From Sphingobium yanoikuyae (GTDB lineage: Bacteria > Pseudomonadota > Alphaproteobacteria > Sphingomonadales > Sphingomonadaceae): a stretch of DNA of 64,000 nt. Below, piece after piece: positions 42,648-51,986 of the stretch (the first letter of the stretch is position 1; every line of letters starts with the position of its first letter). A program made the translations under genes and the position numbers. Under the pieces are notes generated by a model. It worked only from the letters and a program-made list of their open reading frames with translations, was not told the origin of the DNA and did not search any database. The DNA is taken from assembly GCF_034424525.1 (NCBI RefSeq), contig NZ_CP139979.1, positions 4,797,501 to 4,861,500 on the forward strand. Reading direction: 5' to 3'.

Positions 42648-43760
42648 ATGAAGGCCACCATCGAACGCGCAACGCTCCTCAAGAGCCTCAGCCACGTCCA
42701 GTCGGTGGTCGAGCGGCGCAACACGATTCCGATCCTGTCCAACGTGCTGATCGAGGCATCGGCGGATGGCGCGATCAAGCTGATGGCGACCGATCTCGAC
42801 CTGCAGGTCGTGGAAAGCGTGTCGGCCCAGGTCGAACAGGCCGGCGCCACCACCATTTCCGCCCACACGCTGTTCGACATCGCCCGCAAGCTGCCCGAAG
42901 GCAGCCAGGTGTCGCTGCAGGCGGCCGACGGCAAGATGCTGATCCAGGCCGGACGCGCCCGCTTCAACCTGTCGACCCTGCCGCGCGACGACTTCCCGGT
43001 CATTGCCGAGGGCGACCTGCCGACCAGCTTCGAACTGCCGGCCGAAACGCTCAAGCAGATCATCGACAAGACGCGCTTCGCCATCTCGACCGAAGAGACG
43101 CGCTATTATCTGAACGGCATCTATTTCCACGTCTCGGACGAAGGATCGCCGGTGCTCAAGGCCGCCGCGACCGACGGCCATCGTCTGGCCCGCGTCACCG
43201 TGCCGCGTCCCGACGGCGCCGACGGCATGCCGGGCATCATCATCCCCCGCAAGTGCATCGCCGAACTGCGCAAGCTGCTCGACGAGGTCGAGGGTTCGGT
43301 GCAGGTCAGCCTGTCGGCCAGCAAGATCCGCTTTGGCCTGGGCAGCGCGATCCTGACCAGCAAGCTGATCGACGGCACCTTCCCCGATTATAGCCGCGTC
43401 ATTCCGACCGCGAACGACAAGCTGCTCAAGATCGACCCGCGTAGCTTCGAGGAAGGCGTGGACCGCGTTGCGACCATCGCCACCGAAAAGACCCGCGCGG
43501 TCAAGATGAGCCTCGACAAGGACAAGATCACCCTGTCGGTCACCAGCCCGGAAAATGGCACGGCGGCCGAAGAAGTGCCCGGCGCGTTCCAGGGCGAAGG
43601 CTTCGATATCGGCTTCAACGCCCGTTATCTGCTCGACATCCTTGGCCAGATCGACACCGACATCGTCGAACTGCACCTGGCCGATGCGGCCGCACCGACG
43701 CTGATCCGCGAAAATGATCGCAGCCCGGCGCTCTATGTGCTGATGCCGATGCGCGTCTGA
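42648..43760 (+). CDS. dnaN: DNA polymerase III beta subunit (sliding clamp)
   Basis: Ring-shaped clamp that holds DNA polymerase III on DNA. The 370-residue product has the three clamp domains, with VVERRNTIPILSNVLIEA near the start, TDLDLQV, FPVIAEGD, TRYYLNGIYFH, TDGHRLAR, FPDYSRVIP, and the C-terminal LYVLMPMRV that binds client peptides. GGGAC precedes the ATG. dnaA and recF are not adjacent, so the classic dnaA-dnaN-recF order is broken here. Confidence 0.97.
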   Translation: MKATIERATLLKSLSHVQSVVERRNTIPILSNVLIEASADGAIKLMATDLDLQVVESVSAQVEQAGATTISAHTLFDIARKLPEGSQVSLQAADGKMLIQAGRARFNLSTLPRDDFPVIAEGDLPTSFELPAETLKQIIDKTRFAISTEETRYYLNGIYFHVSDEGSPVLKAAATDGHRLARVTVPRPDGADGMPGIIIPRKCIAELRKLLDEVEGSVQVSLSASKIRFGLGSAILTSKLIDGTFPDYSRVIPTANDKLLKIDPRSFEEGVDRVATIATEKTRAVKMSLDKDKITLSVTSPENGTAAEEVPGAFQGEGFDIGFNARYLLDILGQIDTDIVELHLADAAAPTLIRENDRSPALYVLMPMRV

Positions 43761-43769
43761 CGGGTCTTG

Positions 43770-43803
43770 CCGGGAGATCGCTGAATATCAGGGAATCTCC
43801 CGG
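43770..43803. terminator. Hairpin after dnaN
   Basis: CCGGGAGAT (43770-43778) pairs with ATCTCCCGG (43795-43803) around a 16-base loop. There is no T-run, so it may be a Rho-independent terminator of low strength or an RNA-stabilising end. Confidence 0.5.
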
Positions 43804-43850
43804 ACCCGGCGGGTAATCGCTTCTCAAGCTTTGTCGATTAGACGATCGGC

Positions 43851-46448
43851 ATGGCTATTGTCCGCAAAACAGATACTGATGCGCCGGCCAGGACCGCGAG
43901 CCTGCTGGTTTCGCTGGGTCTGGCCGAAAGCGGCACGGAAGTCGCCGCCAACTGGCTGTCGCGCAGCTTCACCCATGTCGCCGCCCTGTGGCCACTGATG
44001 CTGCTGGCCAAGCTGTGCGTTGCGGCGCTGCTCGGCATGCTTTCCTTCACCCGGCCGGAACATGGCGCCCTGCTGTGCGGCGTAGTGCTGATCGACGGCC
44101 TGCTGATGCTGGTGCCGCGCTGGGCGCTGTTCCGCAATCTGCGACCCCATGTCCAGAACTGGCTGATGCTGCCCGCGCTCTTCTGTTCGGGACTGATCTT
44201 CAGCCTGTGGCTGGCGCAGGGCAATGGCGTGGCGATGCCGTCCGCAGTGCCGGAAATGGCGATCGCGCTGCTGGCGGTCTGCATCGTCGGCGACCGGCGC
44301 CTGCTTGGGCTCAGCTATTTCATGGGGGCGCTGCTGGTGGCCGGCATCGCCCATGCGGGCATGGTGCATCTGGGGCTGCTGGCCAGTTGCCTGGCGGTGA
44401 TGGCGATCGCCACCCTGCGGCAGGCGGCGGCGGATCGCGAACGCGCGATCGAACAGCATCGGCAGGATCTCAAGGCGCAGCGCTCCGACCGGCTGCTGGA
44501 GGAATATGAACAGTCCGGCCGCGGCTGGTTCTGGGAAACCGATCGTCACGGCCACATCACCTATATCTCCGCCACCCTGGCCGAACCGCTGGGCGTGGAA
44601 GCGGGCAGCCTGATCGGCCGGTCGCTGACCGACATCATCCAGCAGGGTGACCGGCAACAGGGCGATGGCGAGCGGACGCTCGGCTTCCACCTCTCGGCCC
44701 GGACCGGCTTTGCCGACATTGCGGTGCGGGCTGCGATCGCCCGCGAGGAACGCTGGTGGTCGATCTCGGGCGAACCGGTGTTCAACGAATATGGCCAGTT
44801 CCACGGTTTCCGCGGATCGGGCACCGACCTGACCGAAATGCGGCGCAGCCAGGCGGAAGTAACGCGCCTGGCCCAATATGATTCGCTGACCGGCCTCGCC
44901 AACCGCGTGCAGATGCTGCAGGCGCTGGAACAGGCGGTGCTGGGTTCCCGCGGCAAGCAGGGCGAATGCGCGCTGATGATGCTCGACCTCGACCGGTTCA
45001 AGAGCGTCAACGACACGCTCGGCCATCCGGCCGGCGACGCGCTGCTGCGTCAGGTCAGCCAGCGGCTCCAGCGCGTGGTCGGCAATCAGGGGCTGGTCGG
45101 GCGCCAGGGCGGCGACGAGTTCAAGGTGCTGGTGCATGGCCGCCATGACCGCAACCGGCTCGGCCTGCTGGCTCAGGCGATCATCAGCGCCCTGTCGCAG
45201 CCTTATTCGATCGAGGGCACGGGCGTGGTGATCGGCGTGTCGATCGGCATTTCCTTCTGCCCCGAAGATGGCGTCACCGCCGATGCCCTGATCCGCAATG
45301 CCGACCTTGCCCTCTACAAGGCGAAGGGCGACGGACGCGGCGTCTATCGCTTCTATTCGGCCGACATGCATGCCGATGCGGAGGATCGCCGCCAGCTCGA
45401 ACAGGATCTGCGCCATGCGCTGACGGCGGACGGCCTGCACCTCGTCTATCAGCCGATCGTCAGTTCGACGACCGAGCGCATCACCGGCTATGAGGCGCTG
45501 CTGCGCTGGGATCATCCGGTGCGCGGCGCCATCTCGCCCGCCTTGTTCGTCCCCATTGCGGAGGATAGCGGCCTGATCGCGCCGATCGGCGAATGGGTGA
45601 TGCGCACCGCCTGTCGCGACGCGGCGCAGTGGGACGCGGGCATCCGCGTTGCGGTCAATGTCTCGGCGATGCAGTTCGCCAATCCCGGTTTCCCGACCAC
45701 CGTGATGCAGGCCCTGGCGAGCGCGCAACTGGCGCCCGAACGGCTGGAGCTGGAAATCACCGAAAGCGTGTTCCTGAACGACAATGACGGCACCGACGCC
45801 ATGTTCACCCGGCTCAAGGGGCTGGGCGTGCGGCTGGCGCTCGACGATTTCGGCACCGGCTATTCGTCGCTCGGCTATCTGAAGAAGGCGCCGTTCGACA
45901 AGATCAAGATCGACCAGAGCTTCGTGCGCGGTGCCGCGATCCGGGGCAGCCGCAACAGCGCGATCATCAAGGCGATCGTCAGCCTGGCCGAGGCGCTGGG
46001 CATGGACACCACGGCGGAAGGGGCCGAGACCCGCGACGAGCTGGACCTGATCCGGCAACTGGGATGCAGTCATATCCAGGGCTATATCTATGGCCGGCCG
46101 ATGCCCGCCGCCCAGGTGCTGGAAGGACAGCGCGCCAATGGCGTCTCCGCCCGGTCGGAAGGTTTCCAGTCGAGCCGGCCGGAGCGCAAGGCGATGCTGC
46201 GCACGGTCGCCGTCCATCATGACGGCCATGTCTATAATGGCCGCATCCGCAACATCTCCGCCACCGGGGCGATGATCGAGGGGCTGTGGAATGTGCCGGA
46301 AGGTACGCAGTTTGCGATCGACCTGTCGGAGGGGCAGAGCGTCGACGCGACCACCCGCTGGTCACGCGAGGACCGCATGGGGGTGGAATTTGCCGCCCCG
46401 ATCGATCTGGCCCTGCTTCGCCCGCAGGCGCGCGCACTGGCCGGATAG
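43851..46448 (+). CDS. Membrane PAS-GGDEF-EAL-PilZ cyclic di-GMP protein
   Basis: An 865-residue bifunctional signalling protein. Several membrane segments occupy residues 40-195. A PAS domain follows at about 220-340 (GWFWETDRHGHITYIS). The GGDEF domain (about 350-510) has an intact GGDEF near 420, with LDLDRFKSVNDTLGH. The EAL domain (about 525-765) has EALLRW near 548, NDND..., LDDFGTGYSS and KIKIDQSFV. The last 80 residues are a PilZ-like domain (RNISATGAMIEG). Both catalytic motifs look intact, so it could make and break c-di-GMP and sense it. It follows dnaN by 90 bases. Confidence 0.93.
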   Translation: MAIVRKTDTDAPARTASLLVSLGLAESGTEVAANWLSRSFTHVAALWPLMLLAKLCVAALLGMLSFTRPEHGALLCGVVLIDGLLMLVPRWALFRNLRPHVQNWLMLPALFCSGLIFSLWLAQGNGVAMPSAVPEMAIALLAVCIVGDRRLLGLSYFMGALLVAGIAHAGMVHLGLLASCLAVMAIATLRQAAADRERAIEQHRQDLKAQRSDRLLEEYEQSGRGWFWETDRHGHITYISATLAEPLGVEAGSLIGRSLTDIIQQGDRQQGDGERTLGFHLSARTGFADIAVRAAIAREERWWSISGEPVFNEYGQFHGFRGSGTDLTEMRRSQAEVTRLAQYDSLTGLANRVQMLQALEQAVLGSRGKQGECALMMLDLDRFKSVNDTLGHPAGDALLRQVSQRLQRVVGNQGLVGRQGGDEFKVLVHGRHDRNRLGLLAQAIISALSQPYSIEGTGVVIGVSIGISFCPEDGVTADALIRNADLALYKAKGDGRGVYRFYSADMHADAEDRRQLEQDLRHALTADGLHLVYQPIVSSTTERITGYEALLRWDHPVRGAISPALFVPIAEDSGLIAPIGEWVMRTACRDAAQWDAGIRVAVNVSAMQFANPGFPTTVMQALASAQLAPERLELEITESVFLNDNDGTDAMFTRLKGLGVRLALDDFGTGYSSLGYLKKAPFDKIKIDQSFVRGAAIRGSRNSAIIKAIVSLAEALGMDTTAEGAETRDELDLIRQLGCSHIQGYIYGRPMPAAQVLEGQRANGVSARSEGFQSSRPERKAMLRTVAVHHDGHVYNGRIRNISATGAMIEGLWNVPEGTQFAIDLSEGQSVDATTRWSREDRMGVEFAAPIDLALLRPQARALAG

Positions 46449-46460
46449 CGATACAGGCGA

Positions 46461-46483
46461 CCGGCCGGACATCGCCCGGCCGG
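46461..46483. terminator. Hairpin between the convergent GGDEF and TonB genes
   Basis: CCGGCCGG (46461-46468) and CCGGCCGG (46476-46483), self-complementary arms around ACATCGC. It lies 12 bases after one stop and eight bases from the other and probably ends both transcripts. Confidence 0.55.
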
Positions 46484-46491
46484 CCGACCTT

Positions 46492-49386
46492 TCAGAAGAA
46501 CAGCTTGCGGAAGCTGACCGACACGGTCCGGCCGAGCGGGTCGAGATAGCCCGGCTGATAGCGGACCGGGGTTGCTCCGGTCGCGTCGGTGACGTCGCGG
46601 CGGGTGTTGAAGATATTGTCGATGCCGATCGACACGCGCGCGCCGCGCAGGAAGGGATGGGCCTTCACCAGGCTGGGCATCTGGCCGAAATTGGCGAACA
46701 GCCGCAGATTGGCGGTCGCCAGGCTGGCAAAGTCCAGCCGCGAACTGCCGCCTAAGGCGCCATCGACATGGGTGCCGCTTTCCCAGTCGACGCCCAGCCG
46801 GCCGCCAATGCCATTGTTCACATAGCCGACCCGCGCCTTCAGTTCGTGGCGGGGCTGCCCGCCCGACGAGCCGACCGCATCGCCGTCGAGCAGGTTGAGT
46901 TCGGGCACGCCCGGCGCGATCAGGATGCTCTCGGTCAGGTGCCAGGTATGATAGAGGCTGAAGGTCAGCCGCCCGCCGGCCTGGCCGGCGCCGGGGCCAC
47001 GGAAACCGCCCGGACCGCCAAAGCCGCCGCCCGGACCACCCGGACCGCCGGGCCCGCGCGGACCATCGCCACCGCCCTGCGCATTGTCGCCGCCCTGCGC
47101 ATTGTCGCCGCCACCTTGGCCGCCATTCTGGCCACCGGGGCCATCATTGCCGCGCTGGTTGTTGTCGCCGTCGCCGCGGGGCGCGCCGTCATTGCCCTCG
47201 CCGCGCGGTGGACCACCCTCGCGATTGCCCTCCGCGCCGTCGCGCGGGCCACGATTGCCGAAGGCGGCGCGCATGTCCTGCAATTCCTTGGGCCGATCCT
47301 CGGGCTTGGCGCCAGCCGCGCGCCACGCCTCGATCACCTTCTGGATGTGCGACTTCAATGAGATGGACAGGTCGAAGCCCCAGCGCAGCTGCTCGCTTTG
47401 CGAGCGCAGATAGTTGATCGGCCGCCCGTCGATGCTCAGCAACTGACCATCCTCGTCGCGCATGAAACGCTGCGGGAAGGCATTCTCGATCGCCGGCGTC
47501 GGCGTCGGGAAGGCGGAAATGGGGTTGCTGGTCCGGCTGTTGAGATAGGTTGCCGTCAGCGTCAGGTTCGGTTTCTCGAACGGCTTGATCCGGGCGTTGA
47601 TGCGGAACTGGTCGCGCGTGCTGGATCGCAGGTCCGGGTTGCCGCCGGAAAATTGCGTGACGAACACGGTCTGGCCGGTGGCATAGTCGAACACCGACAC
47701 GTTGGGCGTCGAAATCACCGGATCGTTGATCTGCGTGCCGGTCGGCGCCGACTTGTCCTGATTGGCCGACACCAGCAACTGCACCGCCGGCACCGGCCGC
47801 CAGCGCAGGCCATAGCCCAGCGTCGACAGCGTGCCGAAATCCGACAGATGCTGCGCCCCGGCGTTCATGTTGACGCCGACATCGCCGATCGCGCCCAGGA
47901 ACCCCTTTGACCGGCTGGTCAGCGGTATGTCGAAACTGACCTGTCCGCTCGTAATCTCGCGATTATAGTCGAGGCCGCGTTCCACGCCTGACCGCACCGA
48001 ATTGCTTTCAAAGCCATTGGCCGATCCACCGACCCGCACCGACGTCATGACATTGCCGGCCGGCAGGGTCAGCAGCGATCCGCTGACCAGCAGGTCGCCG
48101 CCGATCGCGCGCGATTGCGACCGGGCGCGGTCGGTCAGGCGCGATTGCAGCAGGTCGGCGGTGAAGGCGCCATAGGGATTGACGCTGGCCGATCCGGCAT
48201 CGAGCGCGGCCTGGATGCCGCCCGTGTCGACGCCGCGATCGGTGCGGGTGCGGGTGTCGGAAATGTCGCCATTGCCGGTGAAGGACCATTGCCAGGTGCC
48301 GCCCAGCCGACCGTTCAGCGTGACGCCGATGTGCCCGGTGGTGCCGCGGATCTTCTGCCCCAGCGCGCCGGCCTGCTCCAGATAGCGATAGAGGCGGACA
48401 TCGTCGCCAAAGGCGGAGAAGGGATTGCCGCCGGGCAGGGTGAGGGCTGCGGCCGACAGGCCCTGCAGCGAATCATTGTCGGACAGTTCCAGCCGGCCGT
48501 TGATCGTCGCCGATACGCCGCCCAGCGCGCGCGCCAGGGTCGCGTTGGCCGAGAAATTCTCGGTCGCGGGGCTGAGCGTGCGATATTTGCTGAGATTGCT
48601 GACGCTGGTCTGGTTCGCGCCGGCAACGAAATCATTGAGGCCGGGGGCGCCGTTGGCGGCACTGCCGGGCACGCTGGCGACCGTCACGGTCTGGCCGGCG
48701 GCGGCCGACAGGGCCGGGTCGATCTCCGCCCCCCGCTCGATCGCGGTGATATTGCCGGCCAACGAATAGGGCATGCTGGGCGCTGCGGCATTGATGCCGC
48801 GCTCGCTCTCCAGCAGATTGTCGGCCCGGCTATATTTGACGTTCAGCGTCAGCCGATTGTCGCCCCGGATGCGCAGCACGCCCACTTCCCCCTGGCCATT
48901 TTCGCGTCCGCCATCGGTGGTGGTGCCGCCACGCAGGTCGACCGTGGTCGCGCGGAAACGCTGGCGCAGGACGATGTTCACCACCTTCTGCGTCGGCGCA
49001 TAGCCATAGGACAGGGCCACTTCCTCGGGCAGGATGTCGACCCGCGACACCGCTTCGGACGGCAGGTCGGAAATTTCCGAGAAGCTGGAAATGCGCTTGC
49101 CGTTCAGCAGGATGACCGGCGTGCCATTGGTCTGTGGCGACAATTCCGTGATGATTTCGGAAATCGACGTGACGCCCAGCGCCCGGACATCGGCGGGCGA
49201 CAATTGCTGTTCGGGCTTGATGTCGCCGGGCACCGCGCCGCGCTGGACCGCGCCGGTCACGACAATCTCGTCGCCCTCGTCCATCTGGGCCGGCGGCCCT
49301 TTCTGCTCGGCCTCCTGCGCCATCAGCGCGCCGGGCGCCGCGCCCAGCATCAGTGAAAACAGCAGCAGCGACGTCGTCTGGCGCAC
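46492..49386 (-). CDS. TonB-dependent receptor with a glycine-rich insert
   Basis: A 964-residue outer-membrane receptor. A signal peptide (cleaved near ALMAQ) is followed by a plug domain (GDEIVVTGAVQRG, VRALGVTSISEIITELSPQ, and VILLNGKRISSF) and a 22-strand-type barrel ending DPLGRTVSVSFRKLFF with a terminal Phe. Residues about 710-805 form a low-complexity Gly/Asn/Pro/Asp-rich stretch with repeated GGPGGPGG and DNAQGG, inside a periplasmic turn or extracellular loop. The substrate is unknown. No TonB box is obvious by eye. It stands alone without nearby regulators or uptake genes. Confidence 0.9.
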   Translation of the reverse strand: MRQTTSLLLFSLMLGAAPGALMAQEAEQKGPPAQMDEGDEIVVTGAVQRGAVPGDIKPEQQLSPADVRALGVTSISEIITELSPQTNGTPVILLNGKRISSFSEISDLPSEAVSRVDILPEEVALSYGYAPTQKVVNIVLRQRFRATTVDLRGGTTTDGGRENGQGEVGVLRIRGDNRLTLNVKYSRADNLLESERGINAAAPSMPYSLAGNITAIERGAEIDPALSAAAGQTVTVASVPGSAANGAPGLNDFVAGANQTSVSNLSKYRTLSPATENFSANATLARALGGVSATINGRLELSDNDSLQGLSAAALTLPGGNPFSAFGDDVRLYRYLEQAGALGQKIRGTTGHIGVTLNGRLGGTWQWSFTGNGDISDTRTRTDRGVDTGGIQAALDAGSASVNPYGAFTADLLQSRLTDRARSQSRAIGGDLLVSGSLLTLPAGNVMTSVRVGGSANGFESNSVRSGVERGLDYNREITSGQVSFDIPLTSRSKGFLGAIGDVGVNMNAGAQHLSDFGTLSTLGYGLRWRPVPAVQLLVSANQDKSAPTGTQINDPVISTPNVSVFDYATGQTVFVTQFSGGNPDLRSSTRDQFRINARIKPFEKPNLTLTATYLNSRTSNPISAFPTPTPAIENAFPQRFMRDEDGQLLSIDGRPINYLRSQSEQLRWGFDLSISLKSHIQKVIEAWRAAGAKPEDRPKELQDMRAAFGNRGPRDGAEGNREGGPPRGEGNDGAPRGDGDNNQRGNDGPGGQNGGQGGGDNAQGGDNAQGGGDGPRGPGGPGGPGGGFGGPGGFRGPGAGQAGGRLTFSLYHTWHLTESILIAPGVPELNLLDGDAVGSSGGQPRHELKARVGYVNNGIGGRLGVDWESGTHVDGALGGSSRLDFASLATANLRLFANFGQMPSLVKAHPFLRGARVSIGIDNIFNTRRDVTDATGATPVRYQPGYLDPLGRTVSVSFRKLFF

Positions 49387-49610
49387 GGAAATTTACCCCT
49401 AATCTGGACCCTGACAGGATCTCGTTTAGGCCGCACTTGTCGCAAAAATCTGGCAAGGCAAAGACAGTTTTGTCGCAAAGTGTAACGGCGCGTCACATGG
49501 TGCAACAAATGCGTGTTCGGAGCGTGATCGGCCTCACTTGCGATCCCGCGTCAGTCGGGCATAGACGGGCTTTCGCGGCCGCGCCTTACGGCCGGACGAA
49601 GGGGGATTAT

Positions 49611-51215
49611 ATGCGCCATTCCATCATCCTGCTGCCCTTGCTGTGCCTGGCCGCACCGGTCGCCGCGCAGCAGGCCGACGATCTCAACCGCGTCATCGAC
49701 GAAGGGCTGAACCACAGCCAGGTGATGCAGATCGCCCAGCATCTGACCGACGATATTGGCGGGCGCATGACCAACTCGCCGCAGATGCGGCAGGCGGAGG
49801 CCTGGACGGCCGACCAGTTTCGCCAATGGGGCCTGTCCAATGTCCGCAAGCAGGGCTTCCGCTTCGGTCGCGGCTGGTGGATTGCCGGCTCCTCGGTGAA
49901 GATGATCAGCCCACGCCCGATCCAGCTCACCGCTATCCCGATCGCCTGGACGCCGCCGACCAATGGCGTGCTGAGTGCGCCGATCATCGTCGCGCCGATG
50001 AAGAAGGAGCGCGATTTCGACGCCTGGCGCGGCAAGCTCGCCGGCAAGATCGTGCTGGTGTCGCTGCCCGGCACCGGCGACGAGCCGAACGAGGCCGCCT
50101 TCCAACGGCTGAAGGGCGAGGATATCGAGAAGCTCGACAAGTTCGAGCAGCCGAAAAATGATCCCGCGTCGCTGGAGCGGCTGATGAAGCGGCTCAGCTT
50201 CACCCGCAAGCTGGAGGCCTTCCTGAAGGCCGAGGGGGCGGTCGGCTGGGCGCGGCAATCCTATCGCGACGGCAAGCTGCTGCATGGCGAGGGCTATGAT
50301 TTCGGCGTCAGCGACACGCCCGCGCTGCCCGGCGTCGAGATCGCGGCGGAGGATTATCGCCGTCTCGCCCGCCTCGCCAAGACCGGCCCGGCGCCGGTGC
50401 TGGAAATCAACAGCGACGTCCGTTTCGACGACAGCGACGTCAACGCCTACAACATCCTGGCCGATATTCCCGGCAGCGATCCCAAAGCCGGCTATGTCAT
50501 GGCCGGCGCGCATCTCGACAGCTGGGTCGCAGGCGACGGCGCGGCGGACAATGGCGCGGGCAGCGCCATGATCATGGAGGCTGCGCGCATCCTCAAGTCG
50601 CTCGGCATCAAGCCCAAGCGCACGATCCGCTTCGCGCTATGGTCGGGCGAGGAACAGGGGCTGTTCGGCTCGATGGCCTATGTCGACGAATATCTCGCCA
50701 CCCGCGCACCGGGGCCGAAGGAGGAAGAGGGGCGGGAGGAAATGTATTTCCGCTACAAGACCCGTTTCCCGATCACGCCCAAGCCCGGCTATGCGGACCT
50801 CAAGGCCTATTTCAACATCGACAATGGCTCGGGCAAGCTGCGCGGCCTCTATGCCGAGCGCAACGTCGCGGCCGTCTCGCTGCTGCGCGAATGGCTCAGC
50901 CCCTTTGCCAGCATGGGCGCCGGCAATGTCGTGTCGCAGCCGACCGGCGGCACCGACCATGAATATATGCAGACGATCGGCGTGCCGGGCTATCAGTTCA
51001 TCCAGGATCCGCTCGACTATGAAAGCCGTGTCCACCACAGTGGCATCGACACCTTCGATCATCTGAAGGCAGAGGATATGCGCCAGGGTGCCGTCGTCCT
51101 CGCCGGCATGCTGCTGCAGGCCGCGAACAGCGACAAGACCCTGCCGCGCATGCCGCTGCCGACCCAGCCGGCGGTCAGCGATCCGTTCAAATATGAGGAT
51201 CCGGCGCTGGACTGA
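49611..51215 (+). CDS. Exported M28 family aminopeptidase
   Basis: A 534-residue zinc peptidase with a signal peptide (cleaved near PVAAQ) and an inserted PA-like part (SAPIIVAPMKKERDF, residues 125-165). Zinc ligands: His and Asp in GAHLDSW near 305 and GAADNGAGS near 318, Glu pair in SGEEQGLFGS near 350, Asp in FNIDNGSG, and a final His in ESRVHHSGIDTFDH. It probably trims peptides in the periplasm. GAAGGGGGAT precedes the ATG. It is divergent from the TonB-dependent receptor. Confidence 0.92.
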   Translation: MRHSIILLPLLCLAAPVAAQQADDLNRVIDEGLNHSQVMQIAQHLTDDIGGRMTNSPQMRQAEAWTADQFRQWGLSNVRKQGFRFGRGWWIAGSSVKMISPRPIQLTAIPIAWTPPTNGVLSAPIIVAPMKKERDFDAWRGKLAGKIVLVSLPGTGDEPNEAAFQRLKGEDIEKLDKFEQPKNDPASLERLMKRLSFTRKLEAFLKAEGAVGWARQSYRDGKLLHGEGYDFGVSDTPALPGVEIAAEDYRRLARLAKTGPAPVLEINSDVRFDDSDVNAYNILADIPGSDPKAGYVMAGAHLDSWVAGDGAADNGAGSAMIMEAARILKSLGIKPKRTIRFALWSGEEQGLFGSMAYVDEYLATRAPGPKEEEGREEMYFRYKTRFPITPKPGYADLKAYFNIDNGSGKLRGLYAERNVAAVSLLREWLSPFASMGAGNVVSQPTGGTDHEYMQTIGVPGYQFIQDPLDYESRVHHSGIDTFDHLKAEDMRQGAVVLAGMLLQAANSDKTLPRMPLPTQPAVSDPFKYEDPALD

Positions 51216-51250
51216 ACGTAACGGGCGGGGCGGCGGCGTCGCCGCTCCGC

Positions 51251-51922
51251 CTAGCTCTGGGCGTCGTGGAAGATGATGCCCAGCGTATGGCGCATGCCGG
51301 ACAGGAGCCGGCTGACGCCATGGCGCATCTGCACACGGTGGACGCCGCGCGTGCCCGTCACCGGCCGCTCGCGCACCGGGAAGACCACGGCATCGCCCTT
51401 GCGCAGCGGCACCATTTCGGCGCGCGACTGCATGCGCGGGCGCTGTTCGGTCAGGATGAAGGCGCCGCCGGTGAAGTCCGCCTCCGGCTCCGACAGCAAT
51501 ATCGCGGCCTGCAACGGGAAGATGGTCGCGCCATAGACATCCTGATGCAGCGCATTCCAGTCGCCCGCCTCATAGCGCAGTAGCAAGGGCGTCGCCTTGT
51601 CCTGACCACCGAGCGCGCACTGGTTGAGGAAATCTGCGTGGCGCGCGGGATAGAGCGCATCGCTCCCCAGCATCGCCGCCCAGCGATTGGCGACCTCTAT
51701 CAGCGGCGGATAAAGTGCCTCGCGCAGCGTGGCGACCGGCTCGGGCAGCGGGTAGTTGAAATAGCGATAGCGCCCCCGGCCATAGCCATGGCGCGCCATC
51801 ACCACCTCCTTGCGGAAGGCATGGGGCTGGTCCCATAGCGCGACGATCGCGTCGCACTGGTCCGGGGAAAGCAGGGCAGGCAGGCGCGCGGCGCCATGAA
51901 GGTCAAGGTCAGTGAGGTCCAT
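51251..51922 (-). CDS. 2-oxoglutarate/Fe(II)-dependent oxygenase
   Basis: A 223-residue oxygenase of the double-stranded beta-helix type. Iron ligands: His and Asp in NALHQDVYG near residue 137 and His in GTRGVHRVQMRHGVSR near 200, with the following Arg for 2-oxoglutarate. The layout is of the prolyl-4-hydroxylase/AlkB-like group and the substrate is unknown. The start at MDLTDLDLHG is used; the longer frame lacks conserved features. It is 65 bases from the methyltransferase gene on the same strand. Confidence 0.87.
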   Translation of the reverse strand: MDLTDLDLHGAARLPALLSPDQCDAIVALWDQPHAFRKEVVMARHGYGRGRYRYFNYPLPEPVATLREALYPPLIEVANRWAAMLGSDALYPARHADFLNQCALGGQDKATPLLLRYEAGDWNALHQDVYGATIFPLQAAILLSEPEADFTGGAFILTEQRPRMQSRAEMVPLRKGDAVVFPVRERPVTGTRGVHRVQMRHGVSRLLSGMRHTLGIIFHDAQS

Positions 51923-51986
51923 GGCGCGCAACATGGGCGGAGCGGGGCACGGCGTCATCCCGCGCCTTGCGTTCAAATCCGGCGGA

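Noticed and set aside
43824..46229. 801-residue minus-strand frame
   Set aside because: Shadow of the GGDEF-EAL gene, whose motifs are intact on the plus strand.
46965..47413. Ala/Arg/Pro-rich frames opposite the receptor's glycine-rich region
   Set aside because: They exist only because the repeat lacks stops in all frames.
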